From the NCBI GenBank assembly GCA_002254335.1, contig NIVA01000168.1, positions 1-5,644 of the forward strand: a stretch of DNA of 5,644 nucleotides, read 5' to 3'. A program made the translations under genes and the position numbers. Below are positions 1-5,352 of this stretch, piece by piece. Source of the DNA: Bacteroidetes bacterium 4572_114 (GTDB taxonomy: Bacteria; Bacteroidota; Bacteroidia; Bacteroidales; 4484-276). The first letter of the stretch is position 1. Every line of letters begins with the position of its first letter. The notes beneath the pieces are model-generated. The model did no database searches, was not told where the DNA came from, and was given only the letters and a program-made list of their open reading frames with translations.

Positions 1-684
1 GGTGGTCATCAGAAATTCATCAAGCTATATAATTTGTTGGATCTCAAGAATATCACTGAAATACTAAATAACCAAGAGTTGAAAGATATAAAAAACATCA
101 TCAAAAAAAATGAAAAAAAGAACAAAGGCCAGTCGGTATATTATGAGTTTTTGATCCATGAAATGTATAATGCAGGTGATGATTTTATTTTGTTGGCCGA
201 GGCATATTACCCCGAATATCATCAGGTATCAACCATGAGCTATGATTTTTATGGACGGCCCATGCCATACTACTATAACATTTTTGATGGCTTTAGATAT
301 TTTAATGCCTTTGTTGTAAGTTTCGATCATGATGGAAATTTGAATTGGAGCAACGGGATAAAAATCTGGGATATGCTCTCGATGAAACTATTGAAGAAAG
401 TGGAGATTTTTAGGGATAACAACGATCTGGTACTATTTTACAATCAGGAGGGCAATATTGTATCAAAAGTGGTAAATGGATATATTGAAGTTGGGGATGT
501 AGAAAAAATCAAAATTGCGACCAGCCTTACTAACGATGTGCAGATTGAGGCCGGTAGCGGGATGATAAAGCATTGGTACGATGGTTTTTTTATTGCGTAT
601 GGTTATCAGACATTAAGAAACAGCACCAGGGGCGGGGGAAGCAAACGAAGGGTGTTTTATTTTAATAAACTGGCTTTTGATTGA
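1..684 (+). CDS. C-terminal part of an unrecognised protein (5' partial)
   Basis: The reading frame is open from the first base of the window to the TGA at 682-684, so about 227 C-terminal residues are visible and the true start lies upstream. A TTG at 34 could be read as a start, but nothing supports it and the upstream codons continue in frame. I do not recognise the family. The first 60 or so residues are lysine- and asparagine-rich and probably helical. The rest is rich in Tyr, Phe, Asp and Gly, with alternating hydrophobic strands and DG/NG turns such as FDHDGNLNW and YNQEGNIV. This resembles beta-propeller or other repeated beta-sheet proteins, but that is inference from strand pattern only. 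No catalytic motif, zinc ligand set or membrane segment is visible in this part. It is the only protein gene on the plus strand and converges on the nucleotidyltransferase gene across a repeat-rich gap. Confidence 0.75.
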   Translation, partial: GGHQKFIKLYNLLDLKNITEILNNQELKDIKNIIKKNEKKNKGQSVYYEFLIHEMYNAGDDFILLAEAYYPEYHQVSTMSYDFYGRPMPYYYNIFDGFRYFNAFVVSFDHDGNLNWSNGIKIWDMLSMKLLKKVEIFRDNNDLVLFYNQEGNIVSKVVNGYIEVGDVEKIKIATSLTNDVQIEAGSGMIKHWYDGFFIAYGYQTLRNSTRGGGSKRRVFYFNKLAFD

Positions 685-730
685 TATCTGTTGATAAAGC
701 CGATGGTTTTTGAATAATAGCTCAAATCAC

Positions 731-786
731 CTCGCCCTTAATCAAACTCTGACAGGTCCTCCTAAGGTCGGACTCTGTCAGGTTTT
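731..786 (+). repeat. 56-bp hairpin repeat, copy 1
   Basis: This 56-bp sequence recurs 93 bp downstream at 824-879 with one difference (G at 756, A at 849). It can fold as AAAC (744-747), bulged T, CTGACAG (749-755), GTCC (756-759), a 10-nt loop, GGAC (770-773), bulged T, CTGTCAG (775-781), GTTT (782-785). Near-identity over 56 bp, including the unpaired 5' flank, points to a recently duplicated or dispersed element rather than chance. Confidence 0.85.
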
Positions 787-787
787 T
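744..787 (+). terminator. Possible intrinsic terminator of the upstream plus-strand gene
   Basis: The copy 1 hairpin has about 15 pairs interrupted by one bulged T on each side, and a run of five T at 783-787 follows it. It lies about 60 bp beyond the TGA of the plus-strand gene, which fits a Rho-independent terminator. The second copy has a shorter T-run (876-879) and could be a backup. Function is inferred from shape and position only. Confidence 0.45.
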
Positions 788-823
788 CTGCATCGCCCTA
801 TCTCTCCGTCTTTTATTTTTTTC

Positions 824-879
824 CTCGCCCTTAATCAAACTCTGACAGATCCTCCTAAGGTCGGACTCTGTCAGGTTTT
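824..879 (+). repeat. 56-bp hairpin repeat, copy 2
   Basis: This is the second copy of the element at 731-786, with 55 of 56 positions identical. The single change, A at 849, replaces the G that pairs with C in the inner GTCC/GGAC stem, so this copy has a slightly weaker hairpin. The 37 bp between the copies are unrelated, pyrimidine-rich sequence. Confidence 0.85.
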
Positions 880-880
880 A

Positions 881-1058
881 CCCCCCCATTCCTCCATCAT
901 TCCACCATTCCATCATTCCACCATTCCATCATTCCACTATTCCATTGATCCAATATTCCATTTTTCCATTCCTCCAATACTCAATCACTCCATCACTCCA
1001 CAATTCCATCACTCCACAATTCCATCACACCACCATTCCATCATTCCATCATTCCACT
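881..1058. repeat. Degenerate octamer array, consensus CATTCCAY, almost free of G on the plus strand
   Basis: The clearest stretch, about 904-945, is a run of 8-bp units alternating CATTCCAC and CATTCCAT. The unit then degenerates (ACTCCATC, ATTCCATC, ACTCCACA) and becomes regular again near 1033-1057. From 876 to 1067 the plus strand contains one G, at 947. A plus-strand frame crosses the array, but its translation is only repeats of His, Ser, Ile, Pro and Phe, so I regard the array as non-coding. Its right edge supplies the TAG stop (1057-1059) of the minus-strand nucleotidyltransferase gene. Confidence 0.85.
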
Positions 1059-1959
1059 ACCCCCAAAGATCCCCGGGGTATTTGCCATTTTGCACAAGGT
1101 CGTTTATCCTGTTGATGGCGAAATCCTTATCCTCACGATAGGTAACACCAAACCAGCGGGCATCAGATTTAAGTATTTTAATTTCACCCTCTTTATTTGC
1201 AATCATATCCATCAAAGGTTTGGCGATATAATATTCAGCCTTTGGGTCATCTTTGGCCTGCCCGATGAATTGCTCAAACCCTGTTTTAAAAATGTCGAAA
1301 ATCCCGGGATAGAAGCCCCACACATTCATCGAAACGAATAATTTTGGATCTACCAACACCCAACCTTTTTCAGGATCAGTGTAACCAATTTTACCATCTC
1401 TTTTTTCGATATTGGTTACTTCGGTGATGTCGCTCACAATCAGGTCATCAACATATTCGCATACCCCGCGCGATACCGACCCAAAATCCGAAAGTGTAAG
1501 CCCCAGCTCGTAACCTACCATGCAATGCATGTCTTTATCAGTATTGGTGCTAAAGAAATCAGCCACGGCCTGGTAGGCTTCTGCGCCATAAAAATCGTCG
1601 GCATTTATTGCCAGGAAAGGTTCGTTTATCGCATCAGCGGCAACCAAAATGGCATGTGCCGTGCCCCAGGGTTTTTTCCTGTCAACCGAAACTTCAATGC
1701 CATCGGGCACATTATCCAGGGTTTGGTAAACATATTCAATCTCGATTTTGCCATCCAGCTTATTGCCAAAAAATTCCCTGAAATCAGCCTCCAGTTCAGG
1801 CCTGATGACCATTACAACTTTTCCAAACCCGGCCCTGATGGCATCGTAAATTGAATAATCGATAATTGCTTCGCCCGACGGGCCAATCTTATCTATTTGC
1901 TTTAACCCGCCGTAGCGGCTTCCCATACCTGCTGCAAGAATTAATAGTGTAGGTTTCAT
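1057..1959 (-). CDS. Sugar-phosphate nucleotidyltransferase family protein
   Basis: A 300-residue protein of the NTP_transferase (glucose-1-phosphate nucleotidyltransferase) fold. It should join a sugar 1-phosphate to an NTP, giving NDP-sugar and pyrophosphate in the cytoplasm; the sugar and nucleotide cannot be told from sequence. The N-terminal nucleotide-binding loop reads LAAGMGSRYGGLKQ (residues 8-21), a version of the G-x-G-x-R signature in which GGLKQ replaces the more usual KPK. PWGTAHA (97-103) corresponds to the GTA segment that contacts the base, and NADDFYG (119-125) carries the acidic residues expected to bind the metal. The length suits a catalytic domain without an added acetyltransferase domain. 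The ATG at 1957-1959 places the binding loop at the extreme N-terminus, as is usual for the family. The last residues (GDLWG) run to a TAG formed at the edge of the octamer array. It lies downstream of a sugar permease gene on the same strand, but about 300 bp of repeats separate them and it has its own promoter candidate. Confidence 0.9.
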   Translation of the reverse strand: MKPTLLILAAGMGSRYGGLKQIDKIGPSGEAIIDYSIYDAIRAGFGKVVMVIRPELEADFREFFGNKLDGKIEIEYVYQTLDNVPDGIEVSVDRKKPWGTAHAILVAADAINEPFLAINADDFYGAEAYQAVADFFSTNTDKDMHCMVGYELGLTLSDFGSVSRGVCEYVDDLIVSDITEVTNIEKRDGKIGYTDPEKGWVLVDPKLFVSMNVWGFYPGIFDIFKTGFEQFIGQAKDDPKAEYYIAKPLMDMIANKEGEIKILKSDARWFGVTYREDKDFAINRINDLVQNGKYPGDLWG

Positions 1960-1993
1960 ATTTTATTTCTGTTAAATGTTACTAAAATTTCGA

Positions 1994-2001
1994 CAAATCT
2001 A
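1994..2001 (-). promoter_or_regulatory. Candidate -7 promoter element for the nucleotidyltransferase gene
   Basis: The minus strand reads TAGATTTG, an exact match to the Bacteroidota -7 consensus TAnnTTTG, 34 bp before the ATG, which would give a leader of roughly 28 nt. No clear -33 TTTG is present about 20 bp further upstream; that position falls within the octamer array starting at 2012. No Shine-Dalgarno sequence is seen. Confidence 0.45.
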
Positions 2002-2011
2002 TTCTAAAAAG

Positions 2012-2051
2012 TTAATGATTGAATGATATAATGCTTTAATGCTTCAATGTT
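2012..2051. repeat. Five-unit octamer array (NNAATGNT)
   Basis: Five consecutive 8-bp units are in exact register: TTAATGAT, TGAATGAT, ATAATGCT, TTAATGCT, TCAATGTT. The last two units are also the beginning of the 47-bp tandem repeat and recur at each copy boundary. The array starts about 10 bp upstream of the candidate -7 element of the nucleotidyltransferase gene, where a -33 element would be expected. Confidence 0.75.
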
Positions 2052-2190
2052 GAGCGCAGCGAAATCCCGCCCATGCGGGGCCTTAATGCTTCAATGTTGA
2101 GCGCAGCGAAATCCCGCCCATGCGGGGCTTTAATGCTTCAATGTTGAGCGCAGCGAAATCCCGCCCATGCGGGGCTTTAATGCTTCAATG
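2041..2190. repeat. 47-bp tandem repeat, three full copies plus a 9-bp partial copy
   Basis: Full copies occupy 2041-2087, 2088-2134 and 2135-2181, followed by the first nine bases of a fourth copy (2182-2190). The copies are identical except for C at 2082 where the others have T. Each unit has an AT-rich octamer part (GCTTCAATG...TTTAAT) and a GC-rich core beginning GAGCGCAGCGAAATCCC. The core contains a short hairpin, CCCGC-CCAT-GCGGG. There are no unique spacers between copies, so this is a direct tandem array and not a CRISPR. Confidence 0.95.
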
Positions 2191-2200
2191 AATGAATAAT

Positions 2201-2255
2201 ACCCGACACCCATCACCCGTCACCCGTCACCCGGCATCCGTCACCCGTCACCCGA
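2201..2255. repeat. Heptamer array, consensus CACCCGT
   Basis: After a partial unit (ACCCGA, 2201-2206) come seven exact-length 7-bp units from 2207 to 2255: CACCCAT, CACCCGT, CACCCGT, CACCCGG, CATCCGT, CACCCGT, CACCCGA. The period is never broken. It lies just beyond the 3' end of the sugar permease gene. Confidence 0.9.
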
Positions 2256-2258
2256 CCT

Positions 2259-2278
2259 CTTCATTCTTCATTCTTCAA
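2259..2278. repeat. Short heptamer tract CTTCATT running into the permease gene
   Basis: CTTCATT (2259-2265), CTTCATT (2266-2272) and a partial CTTCAA (2273-2278) continue the 7-bp period with a different unit. The minus-strand stop TGA (2261-2263) and the last codons of the permease (Lys-Asn-Glu-Glu) are written in this tract. Confidence 0.7.
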
Positions 2279-3532
2279 CTTGTATCCCCTAAGGGCGTAA
2301 TAAATAATTATCAGATAGCTGGGGATGAGTACCCAATAGGCTTGCTGAGAACCATAAATATCAGAAAGTTTTCCCCAAACCAATGGAAGCAGGGCACCTC
2401 CGGCGATGGCCATAATCAATAATGCCGAACCGGTTTTAATAAACCTCCCCAGGTTATGGATGGCAAGTGGCCATATTGCCGGCCAGACCAGGGCATTGGC
2501 CAATCCCAGGATTGCAACAAAAAACACAGAAACAAGGCCGGTTGTAAACACAGCGCAAATGGTAAAAATAACACCCAAAATTCCGGAGTAGAGCAGTGCC
2601 ATGCGTTGAGTGATGTATTTTGGGATAAGTATGATCCCGAGGATATATCCAACAACCATTGAAATGAGCGTGTATGAGGTAAATGCTTTTGCAGTAGATA
2701 TTTCTATTCCGATAGATATGCCATAACGGATGATGGTATCGCCGGCAATAACTTCGGCACCAACGTAAAAGAACAATGCCAGCACACCCAATAGTAGATG
2801 TGGGAAGGCGAAAATACTTGATCTTGTTGATATTTCATTTCCTTTAACATCCTCTTCTTCTTCTGTATCCAGTTCCGGCAGCGGTGAATATCTGATACCG
2901 ATACCCATTACAAAGAGCGTTATGGCCATCACGATGTATGGGCCAACCACCCGGCGTGCCAGTCCATCGAGCGCGGCAATATGGGCAGTTTCGTTTAGTG
3001 TATCCAGATTTTCTACAAATGCATCACCATCATTAAAAATATAATAAGCCAAAATTATCGGTGCTATGGCACCAGCCAGTTTATTACAAATACCCAGGAT
3101 ACTGATGCGCTGTGCTGCACTCTCGCGTGGGCCAAGAATGGTTACATAAGGGTTTGAAGCTGTTTGCAAAATGGAAAGCCCCGTGCCCATCACAAACAAA
3201 CCTGCTAAAAACAAGCCGTAAATCCGCGACATGGCAGCCGGGATAAAAAGAAGTGTCCCGATGGCCATTGCCCATAACCCGATCGACATCCCGTTTTTGA
3301 AACCTGTTTTTTTGAGTACCCACGACGAAGGCAGTGCCATTACAAAATAGGAAATGTAAAAGGCAAAAGTGACAAACAAAGCCTGGAAGTTAGATAGTTC
3401 GCAGGCAATTTTCAGGTATGGGATTAAAATCCCGTTTAACCAGGTAACAAAGCCAAATATGAAAAACAACGCCCCTATGATGGCGATGGGGATAAAGTTA
3501 GATTTTTGAGGATTGAGTGTAGTGTTGCCCAT
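2261..3532 (-). CDS. gluP: Sugar:proton symporter of the major facilitator superfamily (GluP/FucP type)
   Basis: A 423-residue integral inner-membrane protein with about 12 hydrophobic segments, predicted to import a hexose with protons or another cation. The N-terminal segment FGFVTWLNGILIPYLK (26-41), PSSWVLKKTGFKNG (68-81) and LQTASNPYVTILGP (122-135) are hallmarks of the glucose/galactose permease branch of the FHS (fucose-galactose-glucose) family. From memory, E. coli FucP has Glu where this protein has Gln123 (LETAANPF versus LQTASNPY), which argues for a glucose/galactose rather than fucose substrate, though not conclusively. An acidic loop (ELDTEEEED, 220-228) separates the two six-helix halves. 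The start ATG at 3530-3532 gives a short hydrophilic N-terminus before the first helix. It begins 30 bp after the cutC stop on the same strand with no clear promoter between, so co-transcription with cutC is likely. The gene symbol reflects family resemblance, not proven specificity. Confidence 0.9.
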   Translation of the reverse strand: MGNTTLNPQKSNFIPIAIIGALFFIFGFVTWLNGILIPYLKIACELSNFQALFVTFAFYISYFVMALPSSWVLKKTGFKNGMSIGLWAMAIGTLLFIPAAMSRIYGLFLAGLFVMGTGLSILQTASNPYVTILGPRESAAQRISILGICNKLAGAIAPIILAYYIFNDGDAFVENLDTLNETAHIAALDGLARRVVGPYIVMAITLFVMGIGIRYSPLPELDTEEEEDVKGNEISTRSSIFAFPHLLLGVLALFFYVGAEVIAGDTIIRYGISIGIEISTAKAFTSYTLISMVVGYILGIILIPKYITQRMALLYSGILGVIFTICAVFTTGLVSVFFVAILGLANALVWPAIWPLAIHNLGRFIKTGSALLIMAIAGGALLPLVWGKLSDIYGSQQAYWVLIPSYLIIIYYALRGYKLKNEE

Positions 3533-3562
3533 ATTAAGAAGTGTAAAAATTAGTTTAATTCA

Positions 3563-4306
3563 TTATGAAATTTCATTCAGGATGTTTGAGGTCCTTCGTA
3601 TCCTGTCGGTATCCGTTTCTGCAATCAAATACTCAGGTATCTGCGAAAGCCCGCCCAAAAATATACCCTCTTTTCGATATTTCATTTTACTATCAACTTT
3701 CTTTTGTCCGGTAAGGTGAAATTCAACGGCACCTGTAACCCTGTGCATCATGGCAATGTTTTTCTCATTGATACCTGAACCGGGCATGATGATTAGTTTA
3801 TCCCCGGCTTTTTTTACCAATTCGGCAATGAGTCCTTTGCCTTCGGGCACTTTATTTTTCTGGCCGGCAGTGAGAAGTCTGTCAACACCCAGTTCCATCA
3901 ATTGCTCAAGTGCCTCAAAAGGATCACGGACCATGTCGAATGCCCGGTGAAAAGTTAAGTTCATTGGCCGTGCAAGTTTTATCGCCTCAGCAGTTTTCTC
4001 AATGTCGATGGTACCATCTGAATTTAGGAAACCAATCACAACACCATCGCAGCCAGTCTCTTTACAAAATTCGATATCCTGCTTAATGATTTCAAACTCC
4101 AGATCGGAGTAGAGAAAATCCCCGCCCCTCGGCCGGATTAAAACATTGAGTTTGATATGGAGTTTTTGTCTTGCAAGTTTTATTGTTGCCGGGCTGGGGG
4201 TTGTCCCCCCTTCGTAAAGGTTATCACAAAGCTCAACCCTTTTGGCCCCACCGGCCTGGGCATTGATGGCAGATTGCAGGGAGTTGGCGCAAACTTCTAT
4301 TAGCAT
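3563..4306 (-). CDS. cutC: CutC family TIM-barrel protein
   Basis: A 247-residue cytoplasmic protein, close to the length of E. coli CutC. The family signatures appear in order: RVELCDNLYEGGTTPS (23-38), RPRGGDF (57-63), TFHRAFD (117-123), RLLTAGQ (142-148), MPGSGI (173-178) and EFHLT (194-198). The fold is a TIM barrel. The family is named for copper homeostasis, but the E. coli copper phenotype was later traced to the small RNA MicL encoded within the cutC locus, so the protein's biochemical role is uncertain. The conserved His, Arg and Asp residues at strand ends look like a small-molecule active site. Its position 30 bp upstream of a sugar permease suggests a role in carbohydrate metabolism rather than copper; that is inference from context. 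The ATG at 4304-4306 gives the usual family N-terminus (MLIEVCANS) and there is a well-spaced promoter candidate upstream. Confidence 0.93.
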   Translation of the reverse strand: MLIEVCANSLQSAINAQAGGAKRVELCDNLYEGGTTPSPATIKLARQKLHIKLNVLIRPRGGDFLYSDLEFEIIKQDIEFCKETGCDGVVIGFLNSDGTIDIEKTAEAIKLARPMNLTFHRAFDMVRDPFEALEQLMELGVDRLLTAGQKNKVPEGKGLIAELVKKAGDKLIIMPGSGINEKNIAMMHRVTGAVEFHLTGQKKVDSKMKYRKEGIFLGGLSQIPEYLIAETDTDRIRRTSNILNEIS

Positions 4307-4334
4307 AACTTTGGTTTATCTGGTTTTAATGGGG

Positions 4335-4367
4335 TAAAAATAGGTTTTATTGTTAATCCTATCAAAA
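4335..4367 (-). promoter_or_regulatory. Candidate promoter of the cutC-permease operon
   Basis: On the minus strand TTTTG (4363-4367) is followed after exactly 20 bp by TATTTTTA (4335-4342). This is a 7 of 8 match to TAnnTTTG with a spacing normal for the Bacteroidota -33/-7 pair. Transcription would start about 23 nt before the cutC ATG. Confidence 0.45.
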
Positions 4368-4406
4368 CAAAAATTCAATGAAATATAAATTTGGTTGGAT
4401 AAATTG

Positions 4407-4443
4407 AGACCTAACAGGTTTTGAAAACCTGTTAGGTCTTTTT
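4407..4443. terminator. Perfect 16-bp inverted repeat with T-run; terminator-like palindrome
   Basis: Arms 4407-4422 and 4424-4439 are perfectly complementary around a single G at 4423. The sequence is AGACCTAACAGGTTTT and its complement, and a T-run covers 4439-4443. It lies 20 bp past the stop of the DksA-like gene and about 100 bp before cutC. The T-run is on the plus strand, so the best intrinsic terminator faces right although no plus-strand gene precedes it. For minus-strand transcripts the hairpin lacks a proper U-tail. It may still work as a transcription barrier, or be a dispersed palindromic repeat. Confidence 0.6.
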
Positions 4444-4463
4444 AAGCCAGGCCTACACAATAA

Positions 4464-4799
4464 TCAAAACCCGGCACAACTTACGCAGGTAGAACTCCCC
4501 GGCAAAACCATCATACGGCCAAAAGGGATTGGGTTGCCACATTTCCGGCATTTTCCGAAATCAGGGCTATCGAAATTTTGGATGGATAAAAGGACGGTCT
4601 TCATTTCGTTTTCCGATATCCGCAGTGCCGCTTCGTTCACGCTTTTATTGTTGATGGCATCCATACGGCTTACCCTTCCAATTTCGCACCCGGGCGGGAT
4701 GGGTTTGGTGAGTTCCCGGAGTGTATCGATTTTTGTCTCCAGTTTTTCTTTTTCCCTGACCAGTTTTTTAAATACCTGCTGCTTTTCTGTATCTGTCAT
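4464..4799 (-). CDS. Short TraR/DksA family zinc-finger protein
   Basis: A 111-residue protein. The N-terminal half (about 5-31 and 48-75) should form two antiparallel helices of a coiled coil, with a tip around 32-48 reading PIPPGCEIGRVSRMDA. The C-terminus is a four-cysteine zinc finger: C84-x2-C87 and C105-x2-C108, with a basic linker. DksA-type proteins insert the coiled coil into the RNA polymerase secondary channel and alter initiation, usually with ppGpp. Here Asp47-Ala48 may be the counterpart of the acidic tip, but the tip differs from E. coli DksA (which has two Asp and an Ala) and the protein is about 40 residues shorter, so it is a DksA relative and not DksA itself. The ATG at 4797-4799 is preceded by a TAnnTTTG element. 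It lies 95 bp downstream of arfB on the same strand. An RNA polymerase regulator is the best reading, but its targets are unknown. Confidence 0.88.
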   Translation of the reverse strand: MTDTEKQQVFKKLVREKEKLETKIDTLRELTKPIPPGCEIGRVSRMDAINNKSVNEAALRISENEMKTVLLSIQNFDSPDFGKCRKCGNPIPFGRMMVLPGSSTCVSCAGF

Positions 4800-4849
4800 T
4801 TGGTGTTTTGTTGCAATGCTTAAATGCGATTATGCTAAAAAGTAATTTG

Positions 4850-4857
4850 CAAAAATA
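4850..4857 (-). promoter_or_regulatory. Candidate -7 promoter element for the DksA-like gene
   Basis: The minus strand reads TATTTTTG, an exact TAnnTTTG match in the 95-bp gap after arfB, 50 bp before the ATG. No TTTG stands at the expected -33 distance. Such motifs are fairly common in AT-rich DNA, so position is the main support. Confidence 0.4.
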
Positions 4858-4894
4858 GAAGAATTGAATAGTGTGGGTAAGGGCAGGATGAAAT

Positions 4895-5296
4895 TTAGTC
4901 CAACTGTGGCGGCTTGCGCAAATCTTTTTTTTCTGATTTTTTTTGCTTTTCATCCAGCCGTTTTTCTTTAGCCTGACGTGGTTGCTTTATGGGTTTGCGC
5001 TCTTTGACGGGGGCCAGGGCTTCTTCGATCAGTAGGTAGAATTTATCCAGGGCGTTTTCTTTGTTCTTAATTTGCGACCTTGAATTTTGTGAAATGATTA
5101 TTAGAACTCCCTCGTTGTTGATTTTGTTTTTGAGCTTTTCAAGCAGGGTTTCCTTTTCATCTTCACGCAAAATAGCCGATCCCGGAATGTTGAAACGAAG
5201 CTCAATTTTTGTGTTGACCTTGTTCACATTTTGCCCTCCTGGCCCACTGCTGCGCGAGGAGCGGAAAATTAGTTCACTGTCGAAAAGTTTATCCAT
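4895..5296 (-). CDS. arfB: ArfB (YaeJ) peptidyl-tRNA hydrolase, ribosome rescue factor
   Basis: A 133-residue release-factor-like protein that hydrolyses peptidyl-tRNA on ribosomes stalled without a stop codon. The catalytic GGQ (20-22) lies in the family signature SRSSGPGGQNVNKVNT (14-29). The globular domain continues to about residue 90, followed by a lysine/arginine-rich tail of about 40 residues. The tail includes KRLDEKQKKSEKKDLR, matching the family pattern KRLxxKxxxSxxKxxR that lies in the empty mRNA channel of the small subunit. It lacks the codon-recognition domain of RF1/RF2, as expected. The ATG at 5294-5296 is the only reasonable start, because an in-frame TGA lies 21 nt upstream. 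The length is close to the E. coli protein (about 140 residues). A promoter candidate precedes it, and the DksA-like gene follows after 95 bp. Confidence 0.95.
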   Translation of the reverse strand: MDKLFDSELIFRSSRSSGPGGQNVNKVNTKIELRFNIPGSAILREDEKETLLEKLKNKINNEGVLIIISQNSRSQIKNKENALDKFYLLIEEALAPVKERKPIKQPRQAKEKRLDEKQKKSEKKDLRKPPQLD

Positions 5297-5352
5297 TTTA
5301 ATGAAAAGTATTTGTCAAGATAACCCAACCTGTGGTGATTTATTTTTGAAAA

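Noticed and set aside
710..1141. Plus-strand open frame of 143 codons across the 56-bp repeats and octamer array
   Set aside because: Its translation is repeated HHSTIPSFHYS-like peptide from simple DNA repeats, duplicated LALNQTLT segments from the 56-bp elements, and it overlaps the well-supported nucleotidyltransferase gene on the other strand.
1090..1854. Plus-strand open frames inside the nucleotidyltransferase gene (1090-1341, 1525-1854)
   Set aside because: They are antisense to a gene with clear family motifs and have no recognisable product.
2041..2190. CRISPR array
   Set aside because: The 47-bp units are directly contiguous with no variable spacers, and no cas gene is nearby.
2192..2422. 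Plus-strand open frame across the CACCCGT array and the end of the permease gene
   Set aside because: The start is a run of heptamer-derived repeats (HPSPVTRHP...), and the remainder is antisense to the permease.
3084..3323. Second minus-strand frame inside the permease gene
   Set aside because: It is an alternate frame of a gene with intact, full-length family motifs; there is no sign of a frameshift.
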